Part shown: positions 1-6,557 of the stretch, in pieces | Numbering within the stretch: position 1 is the stretch's first letter | How the letters are laid out: each line of letters opens with the position of its first letter | NCBI RefSeq assembly: GCF_002159185.1 | Contig: NZ_NFHD01000035.1 | Coordinates: 1 to 33,261 of the forward strand | From: Gemmiger sp. An87 | GTDB taxonomy: Bacteria; Bacillota; Clostridia; Oscillospirales; Ruminococcaceae | DNA length: 33,261 bases | Direction: 5' to 3' | Program-made: the position numbers and the translations under genes | The notes under the pieces: model-generated | The model's database searches: none | The model's input: only the letters and a program-made list of their open reading frames with translations | What the model was told of the DNA's origin: nothing

Positions 1-99
1 GGCGGCATCATCGGGCCGGCGGCGGGCGGCATCATCGGGCCGGCGGCGGGCGGCATCATCGGGCCGGCGGCGGGCGGCATCATCGGGCCGGCGGCGGGC
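1..99. repeat. 24-bp tandem repeat, about four copies
   Basis: Four head-to-tail copies of a 24-bp unit (core ggcggcatcatcgggccgg) fill the first 99 bases with no visible divergence; the array begins at the window edge, so more copies may lie outside. The unit is a multiple of three, and plus frame 1 stays open to a stop at 253-255, giving an 8-residue repeat PAAGGIIG that ends in GPAAGKS, which resembles a P-loop. That frame then runs through the promoter at 223-251, so coding is doubtful. The array could be an iteron-like array, a coding repeat at the end of a gene to the left, or a collapsed repeat at an assembly end. Confidence 0.85.
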
Positions 100-111
100 A
101 AGTCGCTGTAT

Positions 112-130
112 TATAATCGCGCGCATTATA
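112..130. repeat. AT/GC inverted repeat next to the tandem array
   Basis: The arms TATAAT and ATTATA flank a seven-base CGCGCGC centre. It lies between the tandem repeat and the operator/promoter region. TATAAT could serve as a -10 box, but no -35 box sits at a suitable distance upstream. The function is unknown; a protein-binding dyad is possible. Confidence 0.4.
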
Positions 131-176
131 AAGCCTTCGATTTGCCGCGTTTTTTTCGTGTCAATTTTTCACAGTT

Positions 177-251
177 CACTCCGGCGTGTTTTGTGCAATC
201 CGCCAATCTTCACGCCGGAGTGTTGACTTTCTACACGCCGGAGTGTATGAT
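177..251 (+). promoter_or_regulatory. Promoter with three operator-like repeats
   Basis: A near-consensus sigma-70 promoter: TTGACT at 223-228, a 17-bp spacer and TATGAT at 246-251. The 12-mer cacgccggagtg occurs at 211-222, directly before the -35, and again at 234-245, inside the spacer and abutting the -10. An inverted copy lies at 177-188. This is the usual geometry of a repressor operator. A related decamer, ctccggcgtg, abuts the TATACT box before the ribbon-helix-helix gene at 5766, so that protein is a candidate regulator of this promoter. The promoter boxes and repeats are seen directly; the regulator assignment is inference. Confidence 0.7.
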
Positions 252-318
252 ATAGGCACAGCAAACGAACAGCCGCCACACCGGCGGCCACCACCAAAAA
301 GTGAATGGAGGACACATC

Positions 319-708
319 ATGACAAACGAACAGATTATCTACAACGCCGCGGTTAGTTCCGGCCTTTTCACCGCTGATGCGGCCGCCGCTTTCTTGAAAG
401 CCGGCCGGCGGCTCCCGCTCCACACCTACCAGGAATGGCGCCGCATGGGCTACCAGGTCAAGGCCGGCGAGAAAGCCGCCCTTGTTGTGAGCCTGTGGCG
501 CTACACCAAAAGCGCCGGCAAGGACGCTGACGGCAACGAGGTGGAGGCCGCCGAGGAACACGCCTATATGGCAAAGGCCCATCTTTTCACGGCCGGACAG
601 GTCAAAAAAGCCGAGGCCGTCAAGCCTAAAACCCGCGAGGAAATCGCCGCCTATAACCGTATGCTTGCCGAACAGCGCAAGGCCCGCCAGGTTGTTTCCC
701 AGGGCTGA
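319..708 (+). CDS. ArdC N-terminal-domain-like protein
   Basis: 129 aa. The ATG at 319 is preferred over the in-frame GTG at 301 because GGAGG at 307-311 is well spaced from it. The central segment, LPLHTYQEWRRMGYQVKAGE (residues 32-51), resembles the N-terminal ssDNA-binding domain of ArdC-type antirestriction proteins, in which a Trp, 'GxQVKxGEK' and a following hydrophobic strand are typical. The C-terminal metallopeptidase-like domain of full ArdC is absent, so this is only the small domain followed by a charged helical tail. It is the first gene behind the operator-bearing promoter. By family analogy it may bind DNA; antirestriction activity is not shown. Confidence 0.55.
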   Translation: MTNEQIIYNAAVSSGLFTADAAAAFLKAGRRLPLHTYQEWRRMGYQVKAGEKAALVVSLWRYTKSAGKDADGNEVEAAEEHAYMAKAHLFTAGQVKKAEAVKPKTREEIAAYNRMLAEQRKARQVVSQG

Positions 709-712
709 GCGC

Positions 713-770
713 GCCGGACACTTTCGCAGGGCTGCACCGGTCAAAGCAACCCCGCCCCAACCCCTAGCGG
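713..770 (+). repeat. Intergenic repeat A, copy 1 (divergent)
   Basis: About 58 bp resembling the copies at 2925, 3202 and 4570: CCGGACAC, TTCGC, a short dyad, CACCGG, CAAAGC and a C-rich stretch. In this copy the dyad is GCAGggCTGC, against GCGGgCCGC in the other three, so both arms have changed together. It lies between a stop codon and the ribosome binding site of the next gene. Confidence 0.7.
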
Positions 771-798
771 GTCAAATAAAATCTTTGGAGGCTTTCTC

Positions 799-1734
799 AT
801 GGCTAGAAAAATTTATGGCAACTTCACCCCCGACGCTGCAAAGGCGCTCAAAAACTCGGACCGCATCACCTGCCGCATCGCCCCGAGTGGCGACATTTAT
901 GTGGCCACCAACTATGCCGGGTTCAAGATGTGCGCTCCCGAATACGCCGCCGTGGTCCAGCCTGTGACCTGCTGCGAGGCTGGCAACTGGACCTACATCA
1001 ACGGCACCAAGCGCGAGGACGGCCCCATCGACGAAACCGACGCCATTCTCAAATTTTTCGCTGACGCCGCAGACAACGCCGCCGAGGCCGAGCCGCTGGA
1101 ACGCTGCCCGCTACAGTACACGGTCCCCAAGGTTGGAACCGTTGCCGCCTACTACAGCGACAGCAAGGACTTTGTGACCCTGTTCAACACAAAGTTTACC
1201 GGTGCATTTGCTCCCGGTGCCGTGCTCCGCACTCCCGCCACGCTCCGGCCCGCTGCCGTTTACTCTGACGGCGCAATGGTCGGTCTGATTATGCCGGTCC
1301 GCTCCAACGAAAAGATTGACCGGTCCGTCAAGGCATATTTCAACGCCCCCACAGAGCAAGTTTCCCAGGACAGCAGCGAGGCCGACAAGCTCCGCGAGGA
1401 ACTGGCGCGGCTGCAAAACAAGCTGAACCAGGCCGAGGCCGAGGCCAACGAACTGCGCGAGCTTGCGCAGCAGCAGGCACACAAAATCGAGGCCATGCAG
1501 GCAGCCGAGGCAAGCAAGCCCCAGGGCGCCGCCGTCGAACCCAAAACCGCCGCCGAGATGATCGCCGCTCGGTGGGCCAACGTCGAGGGCGTGACCGTGA
1601 CCGTCAAGGGCGCACAAACCGCCGCGCCGGTGGTGTGGCTTTCTGGCAGCACAAAGCCCCACACAAAAGAGATCGAGGCAGCCGGCGGCCATTGGAGCCA
1701 CAAAAAGAACGCTTATTATTTCCGCGTTGCATAA
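799..1734 (+). CDS. Hypothetical protein with coiled coil and C-terminal KP...GxxWS motif
   Basis: 311 aa, ATG preceded by TGGAGG. I do not recognise the N-terminal two thirds. Residues about 190-245 form a Glu/Leu/Ala-rich coiled coil. The last 35 residues contain a GSTKPHTKEIEAAGGHWS segment followed by a Lys-rich turn and an aromatic strand. The same pattern (KP, about ten residues, Gly-x-x-Trp-Ser, aromatic) occurs at the end of the 339-aa protein encoded at 3518-4537, so the two share a small C-terminal module. Similar segments occur in proteins of plasmids and integrative elements of gut Firmicutes, but no activity can be assigned. It is probably co-transcribed with the gene at 319. Confidence 0.75.
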   Translation: MARKIYGNFTPDAAKALKNSDRITCRIAPSGDIYVATNYAGFKMCAPEYAAVVQPVTCCEAGNWTYINGTKREDGPIDETDAILKFFADAADNAAEAEPLERCPLQYTVPKVGTVAAYYSDSKDFVTLFNTKFTGAFAPGAVLRTPATLRPAAVYSDGAMVGLIMPVRSNEKIDRSVKAYFNAPTEQVSQDSSEADKLREELARLQNKLNQAEAEANELRELAQQQAHKIEAMQAAEASKPQGAAVEPKTAAEMIAARWANVEGVTVTVKGAQTAAPVVWLSGSTKPHTKEIEAAGGHWSHKKNAYYFRVA

Positions 1735-1820
1735 CAAATGCCGAAACGGCCCGCCGGGGCCGTCCGTCGGGAATGGCCGCCCGGCGCTGATGATGGCAGG
1801 CCAGGAAAGGAAAACGTGCA

Positions 1821-2027
1821 ATGAATCAAGACTACAGCGCATTCGACCATGACACGCTCAACAAAATGGCAGAGGAGGCATTCAGCGATTATTACCGCCT
1901 GGCTACCGCCCCGATCACAACCCCCAGCAAAAAGAATCTCGCCCCCCTTGCAGCCGCAACACAAAAATATCTTGACATCTGCGATGCACTGGAAGCAAGC
2001 AGCGCAACCCACAAGGCCGGCGCATAA
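1821..2027 (+). CDS. Small hypothetical protein
   Basis: 68 aa, preceded by GGAAAGG. Acidic at the N-terminus and helical, with no Cys cluster or membrane segment. Not recognised. It follows the 311-aa gene by 86 bp; that gap contains a 7-bp GC-rich hairpin (1746-1763) without a U-run, so transcription probably continues. It is kept as a gene because of its ribosome binding site and its place in an array of similar small genes. Confidence 0.55.
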   Translation: MNQDYSAFDHDTLNKMAEEAFSDYYRLATAPITTPSKKNLAPLAAATQKYLDICDALEASSATHKAGA

Positions 2028-2065
2028 CACGCCGCCGGGCCACAAATCAACAAGGAGGTTCTACC

Positions 2066-2248
2066 ATGAAAAAAATCTTGATCGCCGCCGCCGGGCTTGC
2101 TCTTGCCGCTTTGGCCTTTTGCGCCGGATGCCGCGTGACAATGCTATCCGCCGTTCCGGTTGGTGAGGGGCGCACGCTCAACAACGAAACCGGGTACGTT
2201 ATCAGCTACCGGTACGGCAGCCTTTGGTTCAACGAATTTTACTCTTGA
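2066..2248 (+). CDS. Small secreted or lipoprotein-like peptide
   Basis: 60 aa with an excellent AAGGAGG eight bases before the ATG. Residues 1-22 form a signal sequence: two Lys, a 14-residue Ala/Leu core, then FCAGC. The Cys at 22 could be lipidated, although the -3 residue is Cys rather than the usual Leu. The remaining 38 residues are polar and aromatic (ending WFNEFYS). An exported or membrane-anchored peptide is likely; its role is unknown. It is the only clearly exported product of the left arm. Confidence 0.65.
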   Translation: MKKILIAAAGLALAALAFCAGCRVTMLSAVPVGEGRTLNNETGYVISYRYGSLWFNEFYS

Positions 2249-2254
2249 ATAACC

Positions 2255-2342
2255 CGCAAGGCCGACGGCAACCGCCGCCGCTGGTGCAAGCCCAGCCGCC
2301 CCGCCGGGCGGGTGCTCATGGGTTAGAACCCAAAACACAAAC
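2255..2342 (+). repeat. Intergenic repeat B, copy 1
   Basis: The stretch begins CCCGCAAGGCCG and ends with gcgggtgctcatggg followed by AACCCAAAACACA. It matches 3251-3311 at both ends, while the middle differs in length and sequence. It sits immediately upstream of the ribosome binding site of the 2357 gene, as copy 2 does before the gene at 3327. Confidence 0.6.
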
Positions 2343-2356
2343 CGGAGGTTTTCACT

Positions 2357-2920
2357 ATGACAGAATATCTAAATCACGTCACCAATCCTGCCGCGCCGTG
2401 GTCCTTTATCTCTGACACCGAGGAAAACATTCTGCACGATCTGGAATGCTACACCCTCGACCCCGTTTTTGAGCTTTACGGGAATTTCGTCAACCCGTCG
2501 CCGGAATGGCTATCCGATGAAGCGGCTACCAAATACGCCGGATGCACAACCATTTTCGGGAACTTTCTCACCTTTTCCCACGCCTTCCGGCTTGTCACAG
2601 ACGACCCCGGCTTGATCTCCCGCCTCTCTGCCGCCATCGCGCAGAACAAGGCAACAGCAGAATACCGCACCGCCCGCCAGCGGATGCTTGACAAGCTGCC
2701 GTCCCTCACAAAGCAAACCGCCCGCAAGGGCCAAACCTACGCATGGCCCGGTGGATGGCTCAGGCTGACCCGCGTTTACCGCCTCACCGAACAAGAGGCC
2801 AACGACAAAGCCCTTTTGTATCTCGACCGCTGGGAGGGTGTCGATCATAACGGTGCATTCCATGGCGCAGCATTTCCCGACGGTGATCAACTCCCCACCA
2901 CGAAAAACTGGAAATTGTAA
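2357..2920 (+). CDS. Hypothetical protein, 187 aa
   Basis: The ATG is preceded by CGGAGG. The protein is soluble and rich in Trp, Tyr and Thr, with no recognisable catalytic motif, membrane segment or metal site. The N-terminal half has several conserved-looking aromatic stretches and the C-terminal half a positively charged helix. I do not recognise the family. It is flanked by repeat B upstream and repeat A downstream, so it sits as a separate cassette in the left-arm array. Confidence 0.75.
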   Translation: MTEYLNHVTNPAAPWSFISDTEENILHDLECYTLDPVFELYGNFVNPSPEWLSDEAATKYAGCTTIFGNFLTFSHAFRLVTDDPGLISRLSAAIAQNKATAEYRTARQRMLDKLPSLTKQTARKGQTYAWPGGWLRLTRVYRLTEQEANDKALLYLDRWEGVDHNGAFHGAAFPDGDQLPTTKNWKL

Positions 2921-2924
2921 TCTA

Positions 2925-2976
2925 CCGGATACCTTCGCGGGCCGCACCGGACAAAGCGACCCGACCCCAGCCCGCA
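2925..2976 (+). repeat. Intergenic repeat A, copy 2
   Basis: Nearly identical to the copy at 3202-3256: CCGGATACCTTCGCGGGCCG, then CACCGGACAAAGCGACCCGA and CCCCAGCCCGCAA. It begins four bases after the stop codon of the 2357 gene and lies 50 bp before the next start. The outer GCGGGC and GCCCGC could pair across a 30-base loop. Confidence 0.85.
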
Positions 2977-3026
2977 ATGAGGGCCGAATCTGCACAACAA
3001 AGCAGCTCAGAAAGGAGAACTTTTTC

Positions 3027-3185
3027 ATGGTAGCTTATTACGAGAACGAATCCGCCGTTGACGCCGCGCTGGATGCCGCCAAAACCGCCGAGGATGTCCG
3101 CAAGATTGCGCAAGACCTGGAACAGCGCATGGCTCCCCTGCACTGGATACAAAAGGCCCTGAATGTTTACTGGGCCATGCTTTGA
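3027..3185 (+). CDS. Small hypothetical protein, 52 aa
   Basis: The ATG at 3027 follows AAAGGAG with good spacing; the same frame is open further upstream, but that part would read through repeat A. The peptide is mostly one amphipathic helix (alternating Ala, Asp, Lys and Val) ending in an aromatic, hydrophobic tail. Unknown function. It is enclosed between repeat A copies 2 and 3. Confidence 0.6.
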   Translation: MVAYYENESAVDAALDAAKTAEDVRKIAQDLEQRMAPLHWIQKALNVYWAML

Positions 3186-3201
3186 CCCTGCACCACAATC
3201 C

Positions 3202-3256
3202 GCCGGACACCTTCGCGGGCCGCACCGGACAAAGCGACCCGACCCCAGCCCGCAAG
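3202..3256 (+). repeat. Intergenic repeat A, copy 3
   Basis: Begins CGCCGGACACCTTCGCGGGC and continues through CGCACCGGAC, AAAGCGACCC and GACCCCAGCC to CGCAAG. Almost identical to copy 2. It runs straight into repeat B copy 2, so the two repeat types are joined here. Confidence 0.85.
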
Positions 3257-3311
3257 GCCGGCCCCGCTCCATCAAGGCGGGGGCGCTCATGGGCCACAAC
3301 CCAAAACACAG
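3251..3311 (+). repeat. Intergenic repeat B, copy 2
   Basis: CCCGCAAGGCCG, a GC-rich middle, then ggcgggggcgctcatggg and AACCCAAAACACA. It matches the copy before the 2357 gene at both ends. It lies just upstream of the ribosome binding site for the gene at 3327. Confidence 0.6.
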
Positions 3312-3326
3312 AAAGGATCTGATACC

Positions 3327-3488
3327 ATGTGCAAAGACCCGCTCCCAATCAAGGGCATTTTAGAGAGCTTGCGCGACGATGTGAAATCCGGCGTGCTTAC
3401 GCTCCACCAGGCCGCCGAGGAGCTTCACGAGGCCGGATGGTCAAACTTCGTTGACGACGACAAGGCCCGTCTGCTTCTCAACCTGTAA
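3327..3488 (+). CDS. Small hypothetical protein, 53 aa
   Basis: ATG at 3327, TAA at 3486-3488, preceded by GAAAGGATCTG. It encodes a mostly helical acidic peptide starting MCKDPLPIKGILESLRDDVK with an Ala-Glu-Glu-Leu-His-Glu-Ala-Gly-Trp stretch near residue 35. No family recognised. It has its own ribosome binding site and sits between repeat B and the 3518 gene in a regular array of small genes, which supports it as real. Confidence 0.55.
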   Translation: MCKDPLPIKGILESLRDDVKSGVLTLHQAAEELHEAGWSNFVDDDKARLLLNL

Positions 3489-3517
3489 ACCACACCACAC
3501 AGCAAGGAGGAAACATC

Positions 3518-4537
3518 ATGCACGAACAAATGAACCTTTTCGAGGGCATCGCAGCGGCTCCGGGCGCAGGCAGCGAACCGGCCACCCAACCGATCACCGA
3601 GCAGCCCGCCGAGGCTGCACCCCAAAAATCGGCCGGTGTGATTTACTATCCAATCGACGAAAGCACAGCCCGCCGGGCACACGATATGATGTCCATGCGT
3701 GACTACCCCGAAAACCGCGCCACCAACGAATACCGGGCCGCCGTTGACAAAGCTGCCGCTTTGGTCGAGCGTTGCAAAGCGTCCACCAGCCCCTACTACC
3801 ACAACAAGCTGGACACGCTGCTGGACCGGTACGCCCGCCGCCTGGCTCAGTGGACAAACGACTACAACCGCAACGGGGCGAGCTGCCCCAGCGTTTTGGT
3901 GTGCGGTGCCGGTAATTTCCCGGTACGCAAAAAGGCCCGGCAAAACGCCCGCGAGGACAGCCTGTGGGCTGAGTACAAGGATATCGAAGCCATCTTGGAC
4001 AAAATCAAGAGCGTTGGCACGGGTCCCGTCGATCTGACCGACCCCTACGCCCGCGAAATGCTGGGCGACCAGCTCCACCGCCTGCAACACCAGCTTGACG
4101 AAGGCAAAGCCATGAATGCCTGGTATCGCAAGCACAAGACCCTCCGCGGTTTCCCCGGCATGAGTGACGAAGCTGCTGCCCGCAACGATGCGGCCATTGC
4201 CAGTGCCCCCGCCTTCGCGCAGCGCCCCATGCCCGACTTCGAGCTTGCCAGCCTGCGCGGCAAGATCAAACGGGTACAGGCCCGCATGGCGGAGCTTGAC
4301 CGGCTCCAGGCACAGCAGGCTAGCCCCGCCGCTGCTGAGGAGTACGACGGTTTCCAGATCGTCCGCAACGCCGAGCAAAACCGCTTGCAAATCATTTTTG
4401 ACGGCAAGCCCGACGAGGCCACCCGCTCCGCCCTCAAATCCAACGGTTTCCGCTGGTCACCCCGCAACAGTGCATGGCAGCGCCAGCTCACCGACAACGC
4501 CGAGCGTGCCGCCCGCCGGGCCTTGGGCCTTGAATAA
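3518..4537 (+). CDS. Hypothetical protein with C-terminal GKP...GFRWSP motif
   Basis: 339 aa, ATG preceded by AAGGAGG. The N-terminus (about 1-40) is low complexity. Residues 45-290 are charged and helical, with many Arg/Lys and two likely coiled-coil stretches. The C-terminus has FDGKPDEATRSALKSNGFRW, then S-P-R-N and AWQRQLT. This small module is known at the C-terminus of mobile-element proteins in Firmicutes and is shared in pattern with the 311-aa protein at 799-1734. No enzyme signature is visible. It is followed by repeat A copy 4. The role may be nucleic-acid related (positive charge, shared module), but this is inference. Confidence 0.75.
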   Translation: MHEQMNLFEGIAAAPGAGSEPATQPITEQPAEAAPQKSAGVIYYPIDESTARRAHDMMSMRDYPENRATNEYRAAVDKAAALVERCKASTSPYYHNKLDTLLDRYARRLAQWTNDYNRNGASCPSVLVCGAGNFPVRKKARQNAREDSLWAEYKDIEAILDKIKSVGTGPVDLTDPYAREMLGDQLHRLQHQLDEGKAMNAWYRKHKTLRGFPGMSDEAAARNDAAIASAPAFAQRPMPDFELASLRGKIKRVQARMAELDRLQAQQASPAAAEEYDGFQIVRNAEQNRLQIIFDGKPDEATRSALKSNGFRWSPRNSAWQRQLTDNAERAARRALGLE

Positions 4538-4569
4538 CAACCATTTTCGTGACCCCACGAAAATGAACC

Positions 4570-4618
4570 CCGGACACCTTCGCGGGCCGCACCGGAAACA
4601 AAGCGACCCGACCCCAGC
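4570..4618 (+). repeat. Intergenic repeat A, copy 4
   Basis: CCGGACACCTTCGCGGGCCG, CACCGGAAACAAAGCGACCC and GACCCCAGCC. It is identical to copies 2 and 3 except for a two-base insertion after CACCGGA and a divergent end. It lies 32 bp after one stop codon and 33 bp before the next start. Confidence 0.85.
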
Positions 4619-4651
4619 CAGACGGCACAAAATCTGCAAGGAGGTATTCTC

Positions 4652-4843
4652 ATGTACGTGCTCGAATACAAGCAGCTTTACATCGTCCCGGAAGCTCTCA
4701 CCAAGAACAGAACTTGCCAAAGCTACCGCTGGAAGCAGGCCGCAATCTGCGAGGACGCCGCCCCGCTTGAAGCAATTCGCGCCACAAAGGCCCGCCCTGA
4801 TGAATGGCGCGTTGTTCCCATGGGTAGCTCTGCCACAATATGA
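4652..4843 (+). CDS. Small hypothetical protein, 63 aa
   Basis: The ATG is preceded by AAGGAGG with ideal spacing. The product is basic and aromatic at the start (MYVLEYKQLYIVPEALTKNR) with a Lys/Arg-rich middle; two Cys residues are not arranged as a metal site. Not recognised. It ends 15 bp before the next start and is surely co-transcribed with it. Confidence 0.6.
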   Translation: MYVLEYKQLYIVPEALTKNRTCQSYRWKQAAICEDAAPLEAIRATKARPDEWRVVPMGSSATI

Positions 4844-4858
4844 AGGGAGAATTACAAA

Positions 4859-5191
4859 ATGAATTTTAGCAGCGCAAAAGGTCTTTACATCGTTGGTAAT
4901 GCTGTTTCTTTGAGCGACGGCAGAAAGGCGATCATTACCGGCTATGGCTCCTACGAAAATCAGTACTGGTGTGAGGTTTACTGCAACGGCTCTGTAAACC
5001 TTGGTTCGGCTGACTATTTCTGCACATACGGAACCAGCCCGGTGATTGTTTCCCTGCTTCCATCGGAGGAGGCAGCCATCATCGCTTCTGCTCTGAAAGA
5101 CGAGTTGCAAAAGCTTGTTTCCAAATATGGCCCGTCCTGCGCCGCCGTACTCTGCCGGAGATACGGCCCAATTTCTCATATCTACGGCTAA
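4859..5191 (+). CDS. Hypothetical protein, 110 aa
   Basis: ATG after GAAGGGAG. The first 70 residues look like a small beta-rich domain with many Gly, Tyr and Ser residues and four Cys; the last 40 form a helix ending in a Cys/Arg-containing tail. No known motif was recognised. Base composition is lower in GC than in its upstream neighbours. It is placed between two other small genes with strong ribosome binding sites. Confidence 0.6.
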   Translation: MNFSSAKGLYIVGNAVSLSDGRKAIITGYGSYENQYWCEVYCNGSVNLGSADYFCTYGTSPVIVSLLPSEEAAIIASALKDELQKLVSKYGPSCAAVLCRRYGPISHIYG

Positions 5192-5228
5192 AATTTAATT
5201 TGTCCGTGACTTTCAAGGAGGTATTGCC

Positions 5229-5702
5229 ATGATTGACCAAAAAAACCACTTTTTCCGCTACTCTCAGCTCATGGGGCTTGTTTGCAGGGCCTTCCCTGCA
5301 CGAGAGCGCGATGGCGGCTACACCGCCGCTATCTACATTCTCTCGGCGGACCCGGAACTGTTTTCTATCTCTGTATCGTATGCGAACGATGACGGCATTT
5401 CCTTTGCGTGCATCCTGCGGGCGGCGCGCCGGCACGAGCTGACCGACAGCCAGATCACCGCTTTGTATGCCGCCCACAGCCTTTTCAACGACGGTTCCCG
5501 GGGCAAGGCTTCTCCCTCTGAGCTTTCACTGTGCGATCTCTCGACGCTCGATTTGATCACAAACGCCCTGTTCATCCGCAAGGGCTTGCGCCGTCCCGTG
5601 CGTGGTGCCAACGGCGAAATGCTGCTTGACCGTCGAAAGGAGGCGGAACGCCGTGCTTTTGAGGCTCCCGTGCGCTGGGATTTAACGTCGTTTGCCCAGT
5701 AG
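5229..5702 (+). CDS. DUF6075-like hypothetical protein
   Basis: 157 aa, ATG after AAGGAGG. The pattern FFRYSQL near residue 8, then YTAAIYILSADPELF (residues 31-45), then a LTDSQITALYAAHSLFND segment and a closing Leu/Asp-rich helix, resembles the DUF6075 family of small soluble proteins on mobile elements of gut Firmicutes. Function is unknown. It is the last gene before the second operator-like site, so it probably belongs to the transcript started near 250. Confidence 0.55.
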   Translation: MIDQKNHFFRYSQLMGLVCRAFPARERDGGYTAAIYILSADPELFSISVSYANDDGISFACILRAARRHELTDSQITALYAAHSLFNDGSRGKASPSELSLCDLSTLDLITNALFIRKGLRRPVRGANGEMLLDRRKEAERRAFEAPVRWDLTSFAQ

Positions 5703-5711
5703 TATTTTCCC

Positions 5712-5728
5712 CTCCGGCGTGTTATACT
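5712..5728 (+). promoter_or_regulatory. Operator-like site abutting a -10 box
   Basis: CTCCGGCGTG at 5712-5721 matches the inverted form of the 12-mer repeated at 177-245. It is followed after one base by TATACT (5723-5728), a good -10 box. No clear -35 box is present at 17 bp. The site precedes the ribbon-helix-helix gene, consistent with autoregulation. The match is seen directly; the regulatory role is inferred. Confidence 0.5.
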
Positions 5729-5765
5729 GAATCTGCAATTGTGCAAGAAAGGATTTGATTTGTTT

Positions 5766-6008
5766 ATGCCTATCGCCGAATCTCGCCGCCGGGGCAACGA
5801 CGCATACAACGCCAAATGTGACCGAATCGAACTGCGCCCCCTCATTCCCGTTGGCACAGATATTCGCACAGCGGCGGCCCTATCCGGTCAGAGTGTGCAA
5901 AGCTACGTTTTGCAGGCCGTCCGCGACAAAATGGCTCACGATGGTTTCACCCCGGCCGCTCAATGGCCCTGTCAGCCGTCAGGAGGTGATACCGATGCCG
6001 AAGAATGA
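5766..6008 (+). CDS. Ribbon-helix-helix (Arc-type) regulator
   Basis: 80 aa from ATG 5766, chosen over the TTG at 5739 because AAAGG lies upstream and the family normally starts just before this point. Residues about 18-28 (CDRIELRPLIP) form the DNA-contacting beta strand. They are followed by helix one (GTDIRTAAALSG) and the QSVQSYVLQAVRDKM helix, the standard ribbon-helix-helix layout seen in small plasmid and phage repressors. The C-terminal 25 residues are a polar tail. It overlaps the next gene by 14 bp. Because an operator-like motif sits at its own promoter and three copies sit at the left-arm promoter, it is the best candidate repressor for both. Confidence 0.7.
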   Translation: MPIAESRRRGNDAYNAKCDRIELRPLIPVGTDIRTAAALSGQSVQSYVLQAVRDKMAHDGFTPAAQWPCQPSGGDTDAEE

Positions 6009-6261
6009 CCCCGGGCAAGTTTTTCTCGCCTGCCGCCTGGTGGCCTCTTTCGCCGATGGCTCCCGCCTGCTTTTTGACGGCGTGGACGAAGACCAGGCAC
6101 GGCAACTCATGGAGGCAGCACAAAGCCAGCACGGTGACATCACCTGGTGGGATGGCGTCACCGATCAGAACTACGAACACGGCCGGTATTATGCCACCGT
6201 GCCATCCCCGCCCGAAATAAATGTTATCGACCTGGACGAATCACAAAATCGCCCTTTCTGA
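5995..6261 (+). CDS. Small hypothetical protein, 88 aa
   Basis: ATG at 5995 with a perfect AGGAGGTGAT five bases upstream, located inside the end of the ribbon-helix-helix gene, so translation is probably coupled. The product is acidic with a short hydrophobic strand and a WWDGVTDQNYEHGRYYATVP segment. No family recognised. It is the last gene of the plus-strand arm and ends about 80 bp before a strong terminator. Confidence 0.6.
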   Translation: MPKNDPGQVFLACRLVASFADGSRLLFDGVDEDQARQLMEAAQSQHGDITWWDGVTDQNYEHGRYYATVPSPPEINVIDLDESQNRPF

Positions 6262-6339
6262 TTGCGAAAGCGGCAATTTTGACAACAAAAAACGCTTTTT
6301 TGATACAAAACCGCTCGTATTTGCAATTTATGTGCAAGG

Positions 6340-6371
6340 AAAAGCCCCGGCAACCGCCGGGGCTTTTCTCT
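6340..6371. terminator. Bidirectional intrinsic terminator
   Basis: AAAAGCCCCGG (6340-6350), a six-base loop and CCGGGGCTTTT (6357-6367) form a perfect 11-bp stem flanked by A and T runs. It ends the plus-strand arm and can also stop the minus-strand early operon. The 190 bases from here to the end of the minus-strand operon hold no gene I can support. Confidence 0.85.
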
Positions 6372-6557
6372 TTGGGTTCGCAAATTGTTTTTCCAGCGGG
6401 ATTTTGCAGCGCCGGAAATTACTTCGCGTCGCGTGTTTGGCAACTTGATATTTTTTGCCTTTTTGCCATCCCTGGCGCCCATGTCATTCCGCCTGAATCT
6501 GGTTGTGTTCTCCGCCTTTTTTCTGGCAGTTTGCAGCCATTTCGACACCCGGTATCA

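Noticed and set aside
1-99. CRISPR array
   Set aside because: The 24-bp units are directly adjacent with no spacers.
1-300. Left attachment site duplicating the ssrA 3' end
   Set aside because: No copy of the tmRNA 3' sequence was found left of 21507, so the other end of the element must be outside the window.
713-4618. CRISPR-like or IS-like repeats
   Set aside because: Repeat A copies are separated by genes of different length, not by spacers, and there is no transposase or terminal inverted repeat.
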